Shown: positions 1 to 9,383, counted from the first letter of the stretch. The stretch is 37,740 nucleotides of DNA from Bacteroidota bacterium (GCA_023251555.1 JAHEYN010000011.1:65503-103242); one strand, 5' to 3'. Made by a program: numbers and translations. The notes: generated by a model from the sequence alone, not told the origin.

Positions 1-921
1 GCTCCTTCGCAAACCCAGGTTATTAACATGAGTGTTCCTTTCCTCCCGCCGGGAGTAGGTACTTACCAGTATATCACCGAAACACAGCTTGCAGGGGATA
101 TGGTGTCAAGCAACGACTCTAAAACCATGGAACTCGTGGTACTGGATACTTCTGCCGCAGAGGTAAGGCTTTCGTATAACCCCCAGGGGGCTACGGGCGG
201 CATAGGGCTGAACTGGACAGGGGGCAATGGGGGCGCAGGAGTGTATTTCATTCCTCCCTTTTATCCTTGCGAAATCACAAAGCTCTCTTATTACATCGTT
301 TCTCACACCACGAACGGTTTCTCTGCCGTGGTATATGATGATGACGGATTCAACGCTTCTCCTTACACAATCCTTGACTCCGTGTACGTGCAAAGCAATA
401 TGGTGTATGCCAGTGCGTGGAATACGATTGTTCTCGACACGCCCATTGTGATTAACTCCGGAGGGTTTTATGTTGGATGGTATATGAACGGGGATGGCAC
501 TACTCTCGGCCAGGATAACACGCCTCCCTTTTCCAACCGCACATTCGAAGTTCTCAACGGGCAGTGGGCGGTTTACAGGTTCAGGGAAGTTGAAGATCTC
601 ATGATCAATGCGGTCATTACCAAAAGCACTCCTGACACTACTTCAGGGGCAGGCGTGAAAGATTTTGAAGGATCGGTACAGGAAATCAGGGCATATCCCA
701 ATCCGGCAGCGGATAAGCTGCTTGTGGCATGGAACCGGCCGTTACTCCAGGCCGGTGAGCTAAGCATCTTCAGTATGCAGGGAAAGATTCTGAGGAACCT
801 TCAGTGCACGGGCACTCAAACCTTGCTTGACCTGAAAGAATTACCTCCCGGCATTTATGTACTTGAGCTGAAATCTGCAGGGCAGGTGAGAGGAAGGACG
901 AGGGTGGCAGTATGCAGGTAG
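1..921 (+). CDS. T9SS-sorted secreted protein, 5'-truncated
   Basis: The reading frame is open from base 1, before the first ATG at 28, and the residues before it (APSQTQVIN) read as ordinary extracellular protein, so I treat this as the 3' part of a larger gene. The visible part is a Gly/Tyr/Asn-rich beta-sandwich-like region (about residues 70-205 counted from the ATG at 28) followed by a type IX secretion C-terminal sorting domain: RAYPNPAADKLLVAW, then the Gly-Ile-Tyr strand (LPPGIYVLELKSAG) and a final basic strand. Such domains send cargo through the outer membrane by the Por/T9SS machinery and are then cleaved. No catalytic motif is visible, so the function is unknown. It is followed after 50 bp by an aminotransferase gene on the same strand. 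Confidence 0.8.
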   Translation, partial: APSQTQVINMSVPFLPPGVGTYQYITETQLAGDMVSSNDSKTMELVVLDTSAAEVRLSYNPQGATGGIGLNWTGGNGGAGVYFIPPFYPCEITKLSYYIVSHTTNGFSAVVYDDDGFNASPYTILDSVYVQSNMVYASAWNTIVLDTPIVINSGGFYVGWYMNGDGTTLGQDNTPPFSNRTFEVLNGQWAVYRFREVEDLMINAVITKSTPDTTSGAGVKDFEGSVQEIRAYPNPAADKLLVAWNRPLLQAGELSIFSMQGKILRNLQCTGTQTLLDLKELPPGIYVLELKSAGQVRGRTRVAVCR

Positions 922-971
922 CCTTTACATTACACCATGAATAAAACTATATAGTTACCTAAAATTAATTT

Positions 972-2207
972 ATGCCTGAGATTTCCAAAAGAGCTGTTCA
1001 GATGCCGGCATCGCCGATCCGCAAGCTGGTTCCTTTTGCCGAAGCGGCAAAAAGGCAGGGCCGCATCATTTATCACCTGAACATAGGCCAGCCGGATATA
1101 GAAACTCCGGAAACCGCGCTGAATGCCGTAAGGAATTATTCTTCAAAGGTGGTAGAGTACAGTCATTCTGCCGGGATTGAATCGTACCGGAAAAAATTAG
1201 CCGGCTATTATGGGAAGTATGATATTAATGTTTCCCATAATGATATTATCATTACCAACGGAGGTTCCGAAGCCATCATGATGGCAATGATGTCATGCAT
1301 GAATCCGGGTGATGAAGTCATCATTCCTGAGCCCTTTTATGCTAATTATAACGGATTCTCCTGCTATGCGGGAGTAACAGTGAAGCCTGTGCGTTCCTTT
1401 ATTGAGACGGGTTTTGCATTGCCCCCGGTGTCGGAATTTGAAAAACTGATTACGAAGAAAACCAGGGCCATCCTGATATGCAACCCCGGCAACCCGACGG
1501 GTTACCTGTATTCGCGGGAAGAACTGGAGTCTCTCCGTGATCTTGTGCTCAGGCATGATCTTTTTCTTTTATCCGATGAGGTATACAGGGAGTTTTGCTA
1601 TGACAAAAAAGAGTATGTGTCGGTGATGCACCTGCGGGGCATTGAAGAGAATGTCATCCTTCTTGATTCCATCTCCAAACGATACAGCGCCTGCGGGGCA
1701 AGGGTCGGCGCTTTTGTTTCGAAGAACCGATCTGTCATGGATGCTGCCATGAAGTTTGCGCAGGCAAGGCTCAGTCCTCCCACCTTCGGGCAGGTAGCTG
1801 CTGAAGCGGCCATTGATACTCCCGAAGCGTATTTTGTTTCTGTGAAGAATGAATATGTTGCAAGAAGAGATTTTCTTGTGGATGCACTCAACAGGATGGC
1901 AGGGGTTTTTTGTCCCCGCCCCAGCGGTGCATTTTACGCTATAGCCCGCCTCCCGATTGATAATGCCGACAGGTTTTGCCAGTGGTTGCTTGAATCGTTC
2001 AGCTGCCGTAACCAGACGGTAATGCTGGCTCCGGCAACTGGTTTTTACTCAACCCCGGGTGCAGGAGAAGATGAAGTCCGCATTGCATATGTCCTGAAGA
2101 TTGACTCTCTCAGAAATGCAATGGAATGCCTGGAACAGGCACTTGCTGAATATCCGGGAAGAAAAAAAGGAACTACGCATGCGGGAGCACAGGCAGGAAA
2201 CAGATAG
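972..2207 (+). CDS. Pyridoxal-phosphate-dependent aminotransferase, class I (aspartate-type)
   Basis: A 411-residue fold-type I aminotransferase, close to the usual family length. It transfers an amino group between an amino acid and a 2-oxo acid using PLP, in the cytoplasm. Visible motifs: the NIGQPDIETPE N-terminal substrate loop, ITNGGSEAIMMAM (cofactor-phosphate region), ICNPGNPTGYLYS with the conserved Asn-Pro-x-Asn-Pro-Thr-Gly, SDEVYREF with the Asp/Tyr that contact the PLP ring, and SISKRYSACGARVG, in which Lys236 is the Schiff-base lysine. A C-terminal Arg in EDEVRIAY would bind the substrate carboxylate. The start is the ATG at 972; no Shine-Dalgarno is present. Subfamily is probably aspartate/aromatic aminotransferase; the exact substrate cannot be read from sequence alone. 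Confidence 0.93.
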   Translation: MPEISKRAVQMPASPIRKLVPFAEAAKRQGRIIYHLNIGQPDIETPETALNAVRNYSSKVVEYSHSAGIESYRKKLAGYYGKYDINVSHNDIIITNGGSEAIMMAMMSCMNPGDEVIIPEPFYANYNGFSCYAGVTVKPVRSFIETGFALPPVSEFEKLITKKTRAILICNPGNPTGYLYSREELESLRDLVLRHDLFLLSDEVYREFCYDKKEYVSVMHLRGIEENVILLDSISKRYSACGARVGAFVSKNRSVMDAAMKFAQARLSPPTFGQVAAEAAIDTPEAYFVSVKNEYVARRDFLVDALNRMAGVFCPRPSGAFYAIARLPIDNADRFCQWLLESFSCRNQTVMLAPATGFYSTPGAGEDEVRIAYVLKIDSLRNAMECLEQALAEYPGRKKGTTHAGAQAGNR

Positions 2208-2310
2208 GGTTGTATCTCTCCGAAGCCTGTCCCGTTTTCTTTCACCTGTTGCGCAGGGAAATCAGGCATCTGCACATTTACTTCTTGTGCGTCAAATAAA
2301 TTGATATTAA

Positions 2311-2406
2311 CCCCGGAGCAAGCTTCGGACTCAGATGTCCGCAGTAATCCGGGGGGAATTAAACCGGGCCTTCTCGTCCGCCGTAGCGGAACGCGCAGGT
2401 GGATTA
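2311..2406 (+). repeat. Dispersed palindromic repeat, copy 1 (long form)
   Basis: Copy 1 of a family found four times in this window. The left half folds as an outer stem CCCCGGA (2311-2317)/TCCGGGG (2348-2354) around an inner hairpin CGGAC-TCAGAT-GTCCG (2326-2341). The right half, 2377-2406, begins TCCGCCGTAGCGGAACGCG; it differs from the other copies at two positions (GCAGGTGG instead of GAAGGCGG) and ends GGATTA. The right half contains the hairpin CCGC-CGTA-GCGG. The repeat lies in the 261-bp space between the convergent aminotransferase and kelch-like genes; nothing else was recognised in that space. It is noncoding and REP- or MITE-like. Confidence 0.75.
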
Positions 2407-2468
2407 ATTAATTCAAAGTCAAAATTCAGGGATATTCACTTTTCGTTTAACGTCTCAGCAGGGATAAA

Positions 2469-4025
2469 TTACTGTTTAATAAACTTTATTTGAGTTTCTT
2501 GCGTTTGCATGGTTACTTTCAAAAAATAGGTTCCCTGTGAAAGTTTGTTGATATCGACTTTCAAATTGTTTATTCCTTTTATTCCTTTTATTACTTTAAT
2601 ATCATCCTTCCTGAGAACTTCATTGCCAAGGATATCTGTAACCTGAACATTAAGCATTTCATCTTCTGTTGAATATAGTTCACAGCTTAGAGTGGTATTG
2701 GCAGGATTCGGATAAATGCTTAATGGTTGATGGATGACAGGTAATGAAACAGAAATAGTTTGGGAATAAGAAAACTTACCGTCAAAGTCAACCTGTCTGA
2801 GACGATAATAAACAGTCTGGAATTCAGGATTTGCAACCCGGAACGGAAGATTTTTGTCTGAGTATTCATAACTTCTGTTGGTAGTAGTGTTACCGGCATC
2901 TTCTACTTTTCCAACTGTTTCCCAGCTCCCGGCTTCGTTCTCCTTACTTCTTTCTATTTCAAAATAATCATTATTTTTTTCGGAGGTCGTTGCCCATTTC
3001 AAAAGAACTTCATTCTCCTGGTATTTTCCTTTGAAGGATGAAAGTTCTATCGGCAGAGTGCAACCTCCACCGGAAGGATTGAACTCCCACATATCATTCA
3101 GTGTCGTATAGAATTCGTCCTGACCGGTTCCCAGATACGCCTTTCCGCTTATGATAAAAGCAAAACTGCCGGCATCTATCCTTGCTGCTCCCGGGAACAT
3201 GGTAACAGAGGACCAGGTATTGGAGATCGGATCATATTGTTTAAAATCACTATAGAATAACGAGAGGTTCGTATTATCACCCAGTCCAATGAACCCATTA
3301 CAGGTATTGGCAAAGCCAACCCCATGATCACGCATCGATCCCGTAAAATTAGCTCTGCTTGCCAAGGTGTTATTTACAGGATCATACCTGTAAAAATCAT
3401 TCATGAATGTTCCTATTCCGGGACGATACCCTGTTCCTACATATCCGGTATCTCCGATAGAAAAGGCAACTGCTTCATTTCGGGGCAAGCCGGGGAAATT
3501 AGTTTTAGCAGCCCATGAGTTATTCCCGGGATCATATTGCCAGAAATCCAATGTTTGTGTGCTTCCGAGTCCGATATATCCATAAGAGCCGACTGAAAAT
3601 CCTATTGCAGAGTTCCTTGCAGTTCCGCTAAAGTTTGTTTTGACTGCCCATGAGTTATTGCCGGGATCATATTGCCAGAAATCATTCTTGGAGCCGCTTC
3701 CGTCTATTCCTGTGCCGACATAACCATAAGATCCAATGGCGAAACCCACTGCCTGTGAACGTGCACTTCCGCCAAAAACGGTCATCTGAGCCCATGAATC
3801 ATTGCTCGGATCATATCTCCAGAAGTCATTTAAGTAACCTCCGCTTGCATTTGCTCCGGTTCCCATATATCCATAACTTCCAATGGAAAAACTGACAGAT
3901 CCCGTTCTTGCAACTCCTCCAAAATTATTTTTTGCCGTCCAGGTTCCCTGCGATATGGCACATTTTACAAGTGCCAAACAAAGCAAAATAAGTAATGCAC
4001 TTTTTGATTTATAATAATGATTCAT
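2469..4025 (-). CDS. Kelch-like beta-propeller protein with T9SS sorting domain
   Basis: A secreted protein of 518 residues from the ATG at 4025. An upstream in-frame ATG at 4049 would add eight residues before the signal peptide and is less likely. After the signal peptide (MNHYYKSKSALLILLCLALV, ending near ISQ) there are about six repeats of roughly 50 residues with the pattern W-x-x-K-x-NF-G-x-AR ... FSIGSYGYxGTG ... DFWxYDPxNNSW, typical of kelch/galactose-oxidase-type blades. A linker module follows (LPIELSSFKGKYQENEVLLK) that is shared with the next two genes upstream, then the sorting domain (SIYPNPANTTLSC). Likely a cell-surface or released adhesive/binding protein; no enzymatic residues were recognised. 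It is transcribed separately from the 4445-6379 gene, which lies 420 bp away. Confidence 0.88.
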   Translation of the reverse strand: MNHYYKSKSALLILLCLALVKCAISQGTWTAKNNFGGVARTGSVSFSIGSYGYMGTGANASGGYLNDFWRYDPSNDSWAQMTVFGGSARSQAVGFAIGSYGYVGTGIDGSGSKNDFWQYDPGNNSWAVKTNFSGTARNSAIGFSVGSYGYIGLGSTQTLDFWQYDPGNNSWAAKTNFPGLPRNEAVAFSIGDTGYVGTGYRPGIGTFMNDFYRYDPVNNTLASRANFTGSMRDHGVGFANTCNGFIGLGDNTNLSLFYSDFKQYDPISNTWSSVTMFPGAARIDAGSFAFIISGKAYLGTGQDEFYTTLNDMWEFNPSGGGCTLPIELSSFKGKYQENEVLLKWATTSEKNNDYFEIERSKENEAGSWETVGKVEDAGNTTTNRSYEYSDKNLPFRVANPEFQTVYYRLRQVDFDGKFSYSQTISVSLPVIHQPLSIYPNPANTTLSCELYSTEDEMLNVQVTDILGNEVLRKDDIKVIKGIKGINNLKVDINKLSQGTYFLKVTMQTQETQIKFIKQ

Positions 4026-4074
4026 AGTAATAATGATTTTAATTGTCAATTATATTTAATAAAGAATTCCAGTA

Positions 4075-4082
4075 CAAATTTA
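4075..4082 (-). promoter_or_regulatory. Bacteroidota-type -7 box TAAATTTG upstream of the kelch-like gene
   Basis: On the minus strand TAAATTTG matches the Bacteroidota sigma-ABfr -7 consensus TAnnTTTG. It lies about 50 bp before the ATG at 4025. No convincing -33 TTTG was seen at the expected distance, so this is a motif match only. Confidence 0.4.
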
Positions 4083-4444
4083 TTTTTCTATTTGATGATT
4101 AGTCAGATTTATATAATTTATAAAATATTGACGTATAATGGCATTTTTATTCAGTAATTGTCTAATATCAATATATCAGATGAAAAGTCAAATGATAAAT
4201 TCGGGCCGATTATTTTCGTTAATCAGATCAATAAAATGCTACTAACCCCGGGGTAAGCCATCCGCCGTAGCGGAACGCGAAGGCGGATTAAACAAAGGGA
4301 AAAGCGTTAGTTTAAACTGTTTTGCCCGAAAAACATGAGATTGCGAATAAAATAATTACGTAAAGTTATTTCATGCCTGGAAAGCAGTACAGGAATCAAG
4401 TCTTTTGCAGGGATAGTGGAGAAAAAACTTTATCTTAAAATTAC
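4083..4444. other. Intergenic region with repeat copy 2, otherwise empty
   Basis: This is noncoding, AT-rich sequence between two minus-strand secreted-protein genes. It contains repeat copy 2 (4241-4292) and no ORF, tRNA or clear terminator that I can support. The 4445-6379 gene must end transcription here or read through into the kelch-like gene; no hairpin followed by a T-run was found. Confidence 0.5.
4241..4292 (+). repeat. Dispersed palindromic repeat, copy 2 (right half only)
   Basis: The 30-bp core lies at 4261-4290 (TCCGCCGTAGCGG, AACGCGAAGGCGGATTA) and is identical to the core of copy 3. It is preceded by a short C/G-rich remnant (CCCCGGGG) instead of the left hairpin of copies 1 and 4. 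It is in the same orientation as the other copies and lies between genes. Confidence 0.75.
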
Positions 4445-6379
4445 CTAATCCTTTAAAAACCTGGATTGGATATGCGATGTCTCGCTTTTTAATTGCAGGA
4501 GGTACATTCCTTTTGAAAGAGAGTTTATGTCAATTAAAAATGGAGAATTAATGATTAAGAATTTGGATATACTGACTTCCCGTCCCAGTACATCATATAT
4601 CGAAATCCCCATTTCCTTATTTCTGTTTTTCTCCTGCCATTCGGGATTAATTGTAAACTGCAAACTCTCTTTGGCAGGATTGGGCTGAATGCTGATTAAA
4701 GTATTCAGGTGTCCGGGTGTTATCGTGATAATGTCAGAATAAGCAAACTTACCGTCAAAGTCAACCTGTTTGAGACGATAGTAGAGTACTATGCCATGAC
4801 CTTCCGAAAAGGGAAGAGAATTATCAGTGAACTGATAATCGTTTGTCACATTGCTGTTGCCGGCACCTTTAACCTGACCTATCGCTTCCCATTTTAGATC
4901 CTCTCCAAAGAGAAAGTCGGGAAGGGCTGCTCTTTCTATTGTAAAGTAATTATTGTTAACCTCACTTATTGCAGACCATTGAAGAATTACTGCACCTTTA
5001 CTTTCTTTGCCTGATAGTTCAGAGAATCTGACAGCCAAAGGTGTCTGACACCACATAGTAGGAACAGTGGCAGGGTTCATTTCAGCGGGAGTTTGGCTAA
5101 CATCAGTCCATCCGGAAGCAGTAGTAGGAGACGCAGCCGTTGAAACAGGAGATATTGTGTTTTCCGCAGGAGTGGCGGTTAGCTCATTGCAACCTACAGT
5201 TCCTGTTGCAGAAGCCACTATCAGATGTCCATCATAAGATCCGGAACCATTGCTTCCCGAATATCCGGCATACAGTATTCTTCCGTCACTCGTAATTTTT
5301 AAGGATTGTCCGTATCCGCCGTATTCCCAGTCTGTGCCTCCATATGCTTTGAACCACTGCACAACTCCTGCATTGTCTACCTGCATTAAAAAGGCATCAT
5401 AATTCCCTGCACCTGTTCCTGCTATATTTCCGGATGCCAGATAACCTCCGTCAGTAGTTTGCAGCACGGATTTTATCTGATCGGTACCTGTGCCTCCATA
5501 TCTTTTTGACCATTGTATTGCTCCGGCACTGCTCAGCTTTAATAAAGCACCGTCTTCACCGCCCCCGTAACTTGCAGTTCGTCCTCCTGCAATGAATCCT
5601 CCGTCGGTTGTTTGCCGAACAGAAAAAAGCTCGTCCACATTGCTGCCTCCATATACTTTTGTCCATTGCAATGTTCCTGCTGAACTGGCTTTAATTATTG
5701 TAAAATCATTGCTGCCCTGAGTCCATCGGTTATTTCCCCCCACTACTATAAATCCTCCGTCGGCAGTTCGCGTTAAATCATAGGGAGTTATTACGGAAAA
5801 GCCACTGGTACCTCCATAAATTTTTGACCATTGGGTGCTTCCATTGGCATCTGTTTTAACCAACAGCACACCGTTAATGGTTCCTGCGACACCGGGTGTG
5901 TATCCGCAACCGGCAAAACCTCCGTCAGTAGTTTGTATAACACTAACGATTTGTTCCCCGCTTCCTGTTGAGCCAAACGTTTTGTACCATTGGGTGCTGC
6001 CTGCAGAATTTACTTTTGCAATAAACCCATCGCTATTGCTGCTGAAAGAACTCGTATATCCTGACAACAACCAGCCGTCCGTAAGTGCGATGACACAATT
6101 ACCCCGGTCGAATCCCGTGCCTCCGTATGTTTTATTCCATAATAAGGAGCCGTCAACAGCAAGCTTTAACAGGTATACATTGTCCGAGCCGGGACCAAAT
6201 CCGCTTGTGCTGGTTGATCCGGCAGCCGAAAAGGTCCCGTCACTATTTTGAACTACACTGTAGAAATAGTCAAGCCCCGTTCCTCCATAAACTCCCTGAA
6301 ATTGAAATTGCCCCCACGCATCATATTTATTAATTAGTGAAAAAAGAATAAGCAGTAAAAGTGAAGTAATTTTTTTCAT
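4445..6379 (-). CDS. Secreted beta-propeller protein with T9SS sorting domain
   Basis: A 644-residue exported protein. The signal peptide is at residues 1-23 (MKKITSLLLLILFSLI...). About seven repeats of 55-60 residues follow, each with the pattern YGGTGxDxxxSVxQTxDGGFxxxGxTxSxGxGxxDxxLLKxxxxGxxQWxKxYGG. This is the propeller type found in many Bacteroidota surface proteins with delta-60/SBBP-like blades. The last third carries the linker module common to the two neighbours (AVRFSELSGKESKGAVILQW) and a sorting domain (SIQPNPAKESLQFTI ... LSKGMYLLQL). The gene starts 30 bp after the stop of the SBBP gene at 6410, so the two are probably cotranscribed. Function is presumably extracellular binding; no active site was seen. 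Confidence 0.87.
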   Translation of the reverse strand: MKKITSLLLLILFSLINKYDAWGQFQFQGVYGGTGLDYFYSVVQNSDGTFSAAGSTSTSGFGPGSDNVYLLKLAVDGSLLWNKTYGGTGFDRGNCVIALTDGWLLSGYTSSFSSNSDGFIAKVNSAGSTQWYKTFGSTGSGEQIVSVIQTTDGGFAGCGYTPGVAGTINGVLLVKTDANGSTQWSKIYGGTSGFSVITPYDLTRTADGGFIVVGGNNRWTQGSNDFTIIKASSAGTLQWTKVYGGSNVDELFSVRQTTDGGFIAGGRTASYGGGEDGALLKLSSAGAIQWSKRYGGTGTDQIKSVLQTTDGGYLASGNIAGTGAGNYDAFLMQVDNAGVVQWFKAYGGTDWEYGGYGQSLKITSDGRILYAGYSGSNGSGSYDGHLIVASATGTVGCNELTATPAENTISPVSTAASPTTASGWTDVSQTPAEMNPATVPTMWCQTPLAVRFSELSGKESKGAVILQWSAISEVNNNYFTIERAALPDFLFGEDLKWEAIGQVKGAGNSNVTNDYQFTDNSLPFSEGHGIVLYYRLKQVDFDGKFAYSDIITITPGHLNTLISIQPNPAKESLQFTINPEWQEKNRNKEMGISIYDVLGREVSISKFLIINSPFLIDINSLSKGMYLLQLKSETSHIQSRFLKD

Positions 6380-6409
6380 GATTCTTGTTTTTATGAATTA
6401 TAATCAGAA

Positions 6410-9178
6410 TCAGTAGGTGATCAGTTTTTGCCTGTACATCTTGTTTTCCACAGTGACTGTTACGAAGTATATTCCGCGGGATAGCTTATCTGTTTTTATT
6501 AAAAATTTCCCATCCTGTAATTCAGACAATGTTTTAGAAAAAATTTCTCTTCCGGCAATATCGCTTATTACAATAAACAATTTTGTGGCAGAGGGAGTCA
6601 TTAAGATCAGATTGATATTTTCCTTATCCGCAGGGTTCGGAAATATCTTCAGGCAGGGTTCGGAATTTGTGTTTATGGGAATCACATTTGAGTAAGTATA
6701 TTTTCTGTCATAGCCGGTTTGCTTCAGGCGATAATAATTAATTCCCGAAAATGGTTCATGGTCAATGAAACTATAGTTTAGCATGTTTGATGAATTTCCA
6801 GCCCCTTTTATGATTCCCACAGATTCAAATTTTTTTCCATTACTGCTTCTCTCGACAGTAAAAAAATCATTGTTTATTTCTGATCCTGTTTCCCATTTCA
6901 ATATATTAACCGCTCCCTGATTAATACCTTCAAATGAAATGAGTTCTGATGGTAAAACGGCGCCGCAGCTGCAATCTAATGGAAGCTGTGCCACAACAAC
7001 ATCTGATCCTCCTGCATTAACCGTTTGATAAGATCCTGCGGTAACGGGATAATTAGTATTGGTGGCGTATGTGTTAGCTGTAATGTAAGCGAAAGATCCA
7101 AAAACAGAGATTGGTTTGCCAGACCCCCCTTCTTCGTGAAAAGTTCCGCCAAGATAGGTGGAGCACATAAGATTTCCCACATCATCAAAACTTGCAAAAT
7201 AATTATCTTCGATTCCTGCGAAGCTCGGCTGGCAGGAAGGTCCCCCGGGGTTCGGAATACCGCTGCCATAAGTGTCCCCAAATATATATGTCCAGTTATT
7301 GGCACCCATAGCTACGCCCATTCCTTCATCACCGGATACACTCCACCCGCCAAAATAATAAGACCATATAAAGCTTCCGTAAGCATCAAAGTTGGCAACA
7401 TAGGCATCAGTTGTGCCACTTAAACTGGTTGATCCATTTCCGGGAAAATCAAAAGAGTAAGTAGTTCCGGTAACAGAGATATAGCTGGACGGGCTTATGG
7501 CGAGATCATGGGCATTATCATCATCACTGCCACCGCAAAACGTTGCCCAGTCTATCGTACCTGAACTGGTAAGTTTTACCAGATACGCATCCCCGTAGCT
7601 TGTTCCGCCTGCATTAACCGTTTGAAAAGAACCTGCGGTAACGGGAAAGTTGGCGGATAAGGAGTTCCCGGTAAAATATATTTCATTAGTGATTTGATCT
7701 ACAGCAATATTATAAGCGGGGTCATCAAGATTTCCACCACAGTAACTTGCCCATTGGCGGGCTCCTGAGCCGTTGAATTTAGCGACAAAAGCATCATTGG
7801 CACCGCCTCCATAAGTCATTTGAAATCCTGATAATACGGGAAAATTTGTAGATGTAGTATTTCCTGTAATAAAAACATTTCCACCTGCGTCGGTAGCCAC
7901 TCCGGCGCCAAACTCCATTGTGCTTCCCCCGTAATAAGTCGCCCATTGGCGAACTCCTGAGGCGTTTAGTTTCAGCAAAAACGCATCATTAGTGCCGCCT
8001 CCGTATGTCATTTGGTTATAGCCTCCTGCAATTGATTGTGTGGGGAAATTGGTAGAAGAAGCAGTACTGCCCGAAACAAAAACATTACCGGTTGCATCGG
8101 TGGCTATGTTGTAACCATAGTCACTGCTGCTTCCTCCGTAATAAGTTGCCCATTGGCGTACTCCTCCCGAATTAAATTTTACTATATAAGCATCATAGCT
8201 ATTGCCTCCATAAGTAGTTTGAAAAGCTGATAATAGCGGGAAGTTAGTGGAAGGTGTCCATCCGGTAACCAGTACATTGCCATTGGCGTCGTTGTTTACA
8301 CTATAGCTGAATTCATTGCCGACTCCTCCGTAAAATGTAATCCATGTGGTCCAGGGATCTATTATGAGAGGTGCATTTTTATCATAATTGCCTATATTGA
8401 ACTGTAATTTATTTCCTTCTAATTTATAGCTTCCTACTACGTTTACTATTTGATTATTAATGTTTTGATAAATCTTTGGTATCCATTCTTTGATTTCCCC
8501 TATACTCGTTTGAATCTTTAACCTTCCTTCGGCTGTCAGCATAAGATTATCAGTACCCTGGTATTTTATTGATATGTTATTGGGGTCTCCTCCGGGTTTT
8601 ATTACAAAATCATATTCCATTCCTTCGGCTTTGCCTCCTAAAAAACAGACATCTATTTTAGGATATATTTCCTGATAAGTAATTTTATTATATCCTTTTA
8701 CTCCTGTTATTCCGTTCGGGCAGTGTGATAAATAATAATTTAAATAACCTTCGGTAGGTTCTTCCTCAATAATTTTTGCCTGCTTGTTGCTTCCGGTAAA
8801 TTCCATATCCATTCTCTGGATTTTTACCAGCATTGTTTCCTGAAGGCTATCTAATACCTCTCTTATTTTATTTTTATTAAATCTTCTGGCTTCCATTTCT
8901 TCTTCTGCTTCTTCCAATTTATCAGCATCTTCAATTTTTTTAATAACATAACTTACACCTCCCTGCCGAAGGTAAATACTTGCACCGCCGCCATCTCCGG
9001 AATACAGAATTTCAGGGAGCTTTTTCCCGGACTGATCTACTATCTGTCCTTTATTTTTTACAAACTCTATCCCATTGCCGCGTTTTTCAGATGTTGCCTG
9101 GCTCAATGCTACAGCGTTGCTCAAAAGCAATATTATTATTGCAGATACAAGAGGCTTTAATATTTTAAATGTTTTCAT
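6410..9178 (-). CDS. DUF7948/SBBP-repeat secreted protein with T9SS sorting domain
   Basis: A 922-residue protein with a signal peptide ending near residue 28 (NAVALSQA). The N-terminal domain (about 35-290; FVKNKGQIVDQSG..., ILYSGDGGGASIYLR, then YKLEGNKLQFNIG, ending LIIDPWTTW) matches the module, recalled as DUF7948, that usually precedes SBBP propellers. About eight SBBP blades follow (WATYYGGSSxDYGxxIATDxxGNVFVSGxTxSTNFP) at roughly 290-720. A linker module (LPSELISFEGINQG) and a sorting domain (KIFPNPADKENINLIL, LSRGIYFVTV) close the protein. It is the first gene of the minus-strand secreted-protein run. Its promoter region abuts the left end of the putative island (direct repeat at 9232-9248). 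Confidence 0.9.
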   Translation of the reverse strand: MKTFKILKPLVSAIIILLLSNAVALSQATSEKRGNGIEFVKNKGQIVDQSGKKLPEILYSGDGGGASIYLRQGGVSYVIKKIEDADKLEEAEEEMEARRFNKNKIREVLDSLQETMLVKIQRMDMEFTGSNKQAKIIEEEPTEGYLNYYLSHCPNGITGVKGYNKITYQEIYPKIDVCFLGGKAEGMEYDFVIKPGGDPNNISIKYQGTDNLMLTAEGRLKIQTSIGEIKEWIPKIYQNINNQIVNVVGSYKLEGNKLQFNIGNYDKNAPLIIDPWTTWITFYGGVGNEFSYSVNNDANGNVLVTGWTPSTNFPLLSAFQTTYGGNSYDAYIVKFNSGGVRQWATYYGGSSSDYGYNIATDATGNVFVSGSTASSTNFPTQSIAGGYNQMTYGGGTNDAFLLKLNASGVRQWATYYGGSTMEFGAGVATDAGGNVFITGNTTSTNFPVLSGFQMTYGGGANDAFVAKFNGSGARQWASYCGGNLDDPAYNIAVDQITNEIYFTGNSLSANFPVTAGSFQTVNAGGTSYGDAYLVKLTSSGTIDWATFCGGSDDDNAHDLAISPSSYISVTGTTYSFDFPGNGSTSLSGTTDAYVANFDAYGSFIWSYYFGGWSVSGDEGMGVAMGANNWTYIFGDTYGSGIPNPGGPSCQPSFAGIEDNYFASFDDVGNLMCSTYLGGTFHEEGGSGKPISVFGSFAYITANTYATNTNYPVTAGSYQTVNAGGSDVVVAQLPLDCSCGAVLPSELISFEGINQGAVNILKWETGSEINNDFFTVERSSNGKKFESVGIIKGAGNSSNMLNYSFIDHEPFSGINYYRLKQTGYDRKYTYSNVIPINTNSEPCLKIFPNPADKENINLILMTPSATKLFIVISDIAGREIFSKTLSELQDGKFLIKTDKLSRGIYFVTVTVENKMYRQKLITY

Positions 9179-9197
9179 GAGAGTATAATTTATCAGA

Positions 9198-9205
9198 TAA
9201 AGATA
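9198..9205 (-). promoter_or_regulatory. Possible -7 box (TATCTTTA) for the SBBP gene
   Basis: On the minus strand TATCTTTA matches TAnnTTTG in seven of eight positions and lies 20 bp before the ATG at 9178. The expected -33 region would fall at about 9225-9235, overlapping the left direct repeat of the island. Insertion could therefore have altered expression of this gene. Confidence 0.35.
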
Positions 9206-9231
9206 AAAAAACTATTCTTTTGTTTCGATTA

Positions 9232-9248
9232 AGTTACTTTCCGATACA
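9232..9248 (-). repeat. Left attachment-like direct repeat
   Basis: AGTTACTTTCCGATACA, identical over 17 bp to the mnmE 3' end at 16507-16523. The flanking bases differ on both sides, so the identity is confined to these 17 bp, as expected of an att core rather than of a larger duplication. Confidence 0.75.
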
Positions 9249-9265
9249 GAGCATTTAAAATGAAC

Positions 9266-9383
9266 TACCTCGCCGCAAGCAGCGAGGTATCTTAAGGGAA
9301 TTTGATCATCATTGCGCAGCAAGCTGCGGGGAATTAACCCAAGACCTTCCCGTCCGCCGTAGCGGAACGCGAAGGCGGATTAA
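9266..9383 (+). repeat. Dispersed palindromic repeat, copy 3, with extra hairpin
   Basis: The core at 9353-9382 is identical to that of copy 2. It is preceded by a hairpin CGCAG-CAAG-CTGCG (9315-9328) in place of the left hairpin of copies 1 and 4, and further left by a separate 8-bp stem TACCTCGC (9266-9273)/GCGAGGTA (9282-9289). This copy sits just inside the left direct repeat of the island. Confidence 0.7.

Noticed and set aside
5835-6251. 138-residue plus-strand ORF
   Set aside because: It lies entirely antisense to the propeller gene at 4445-6379 and has proline-rich, repeat-derived composition from the reversed blades; no start context or family resemblance.
2469-9178. Regular short DNA repeats that could suggest a CRISPR array
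   Set aside because: The periodicity (about 150-180 bp) is that of propeller blades in intact reading frames; no short identical repeats with unique spacers.
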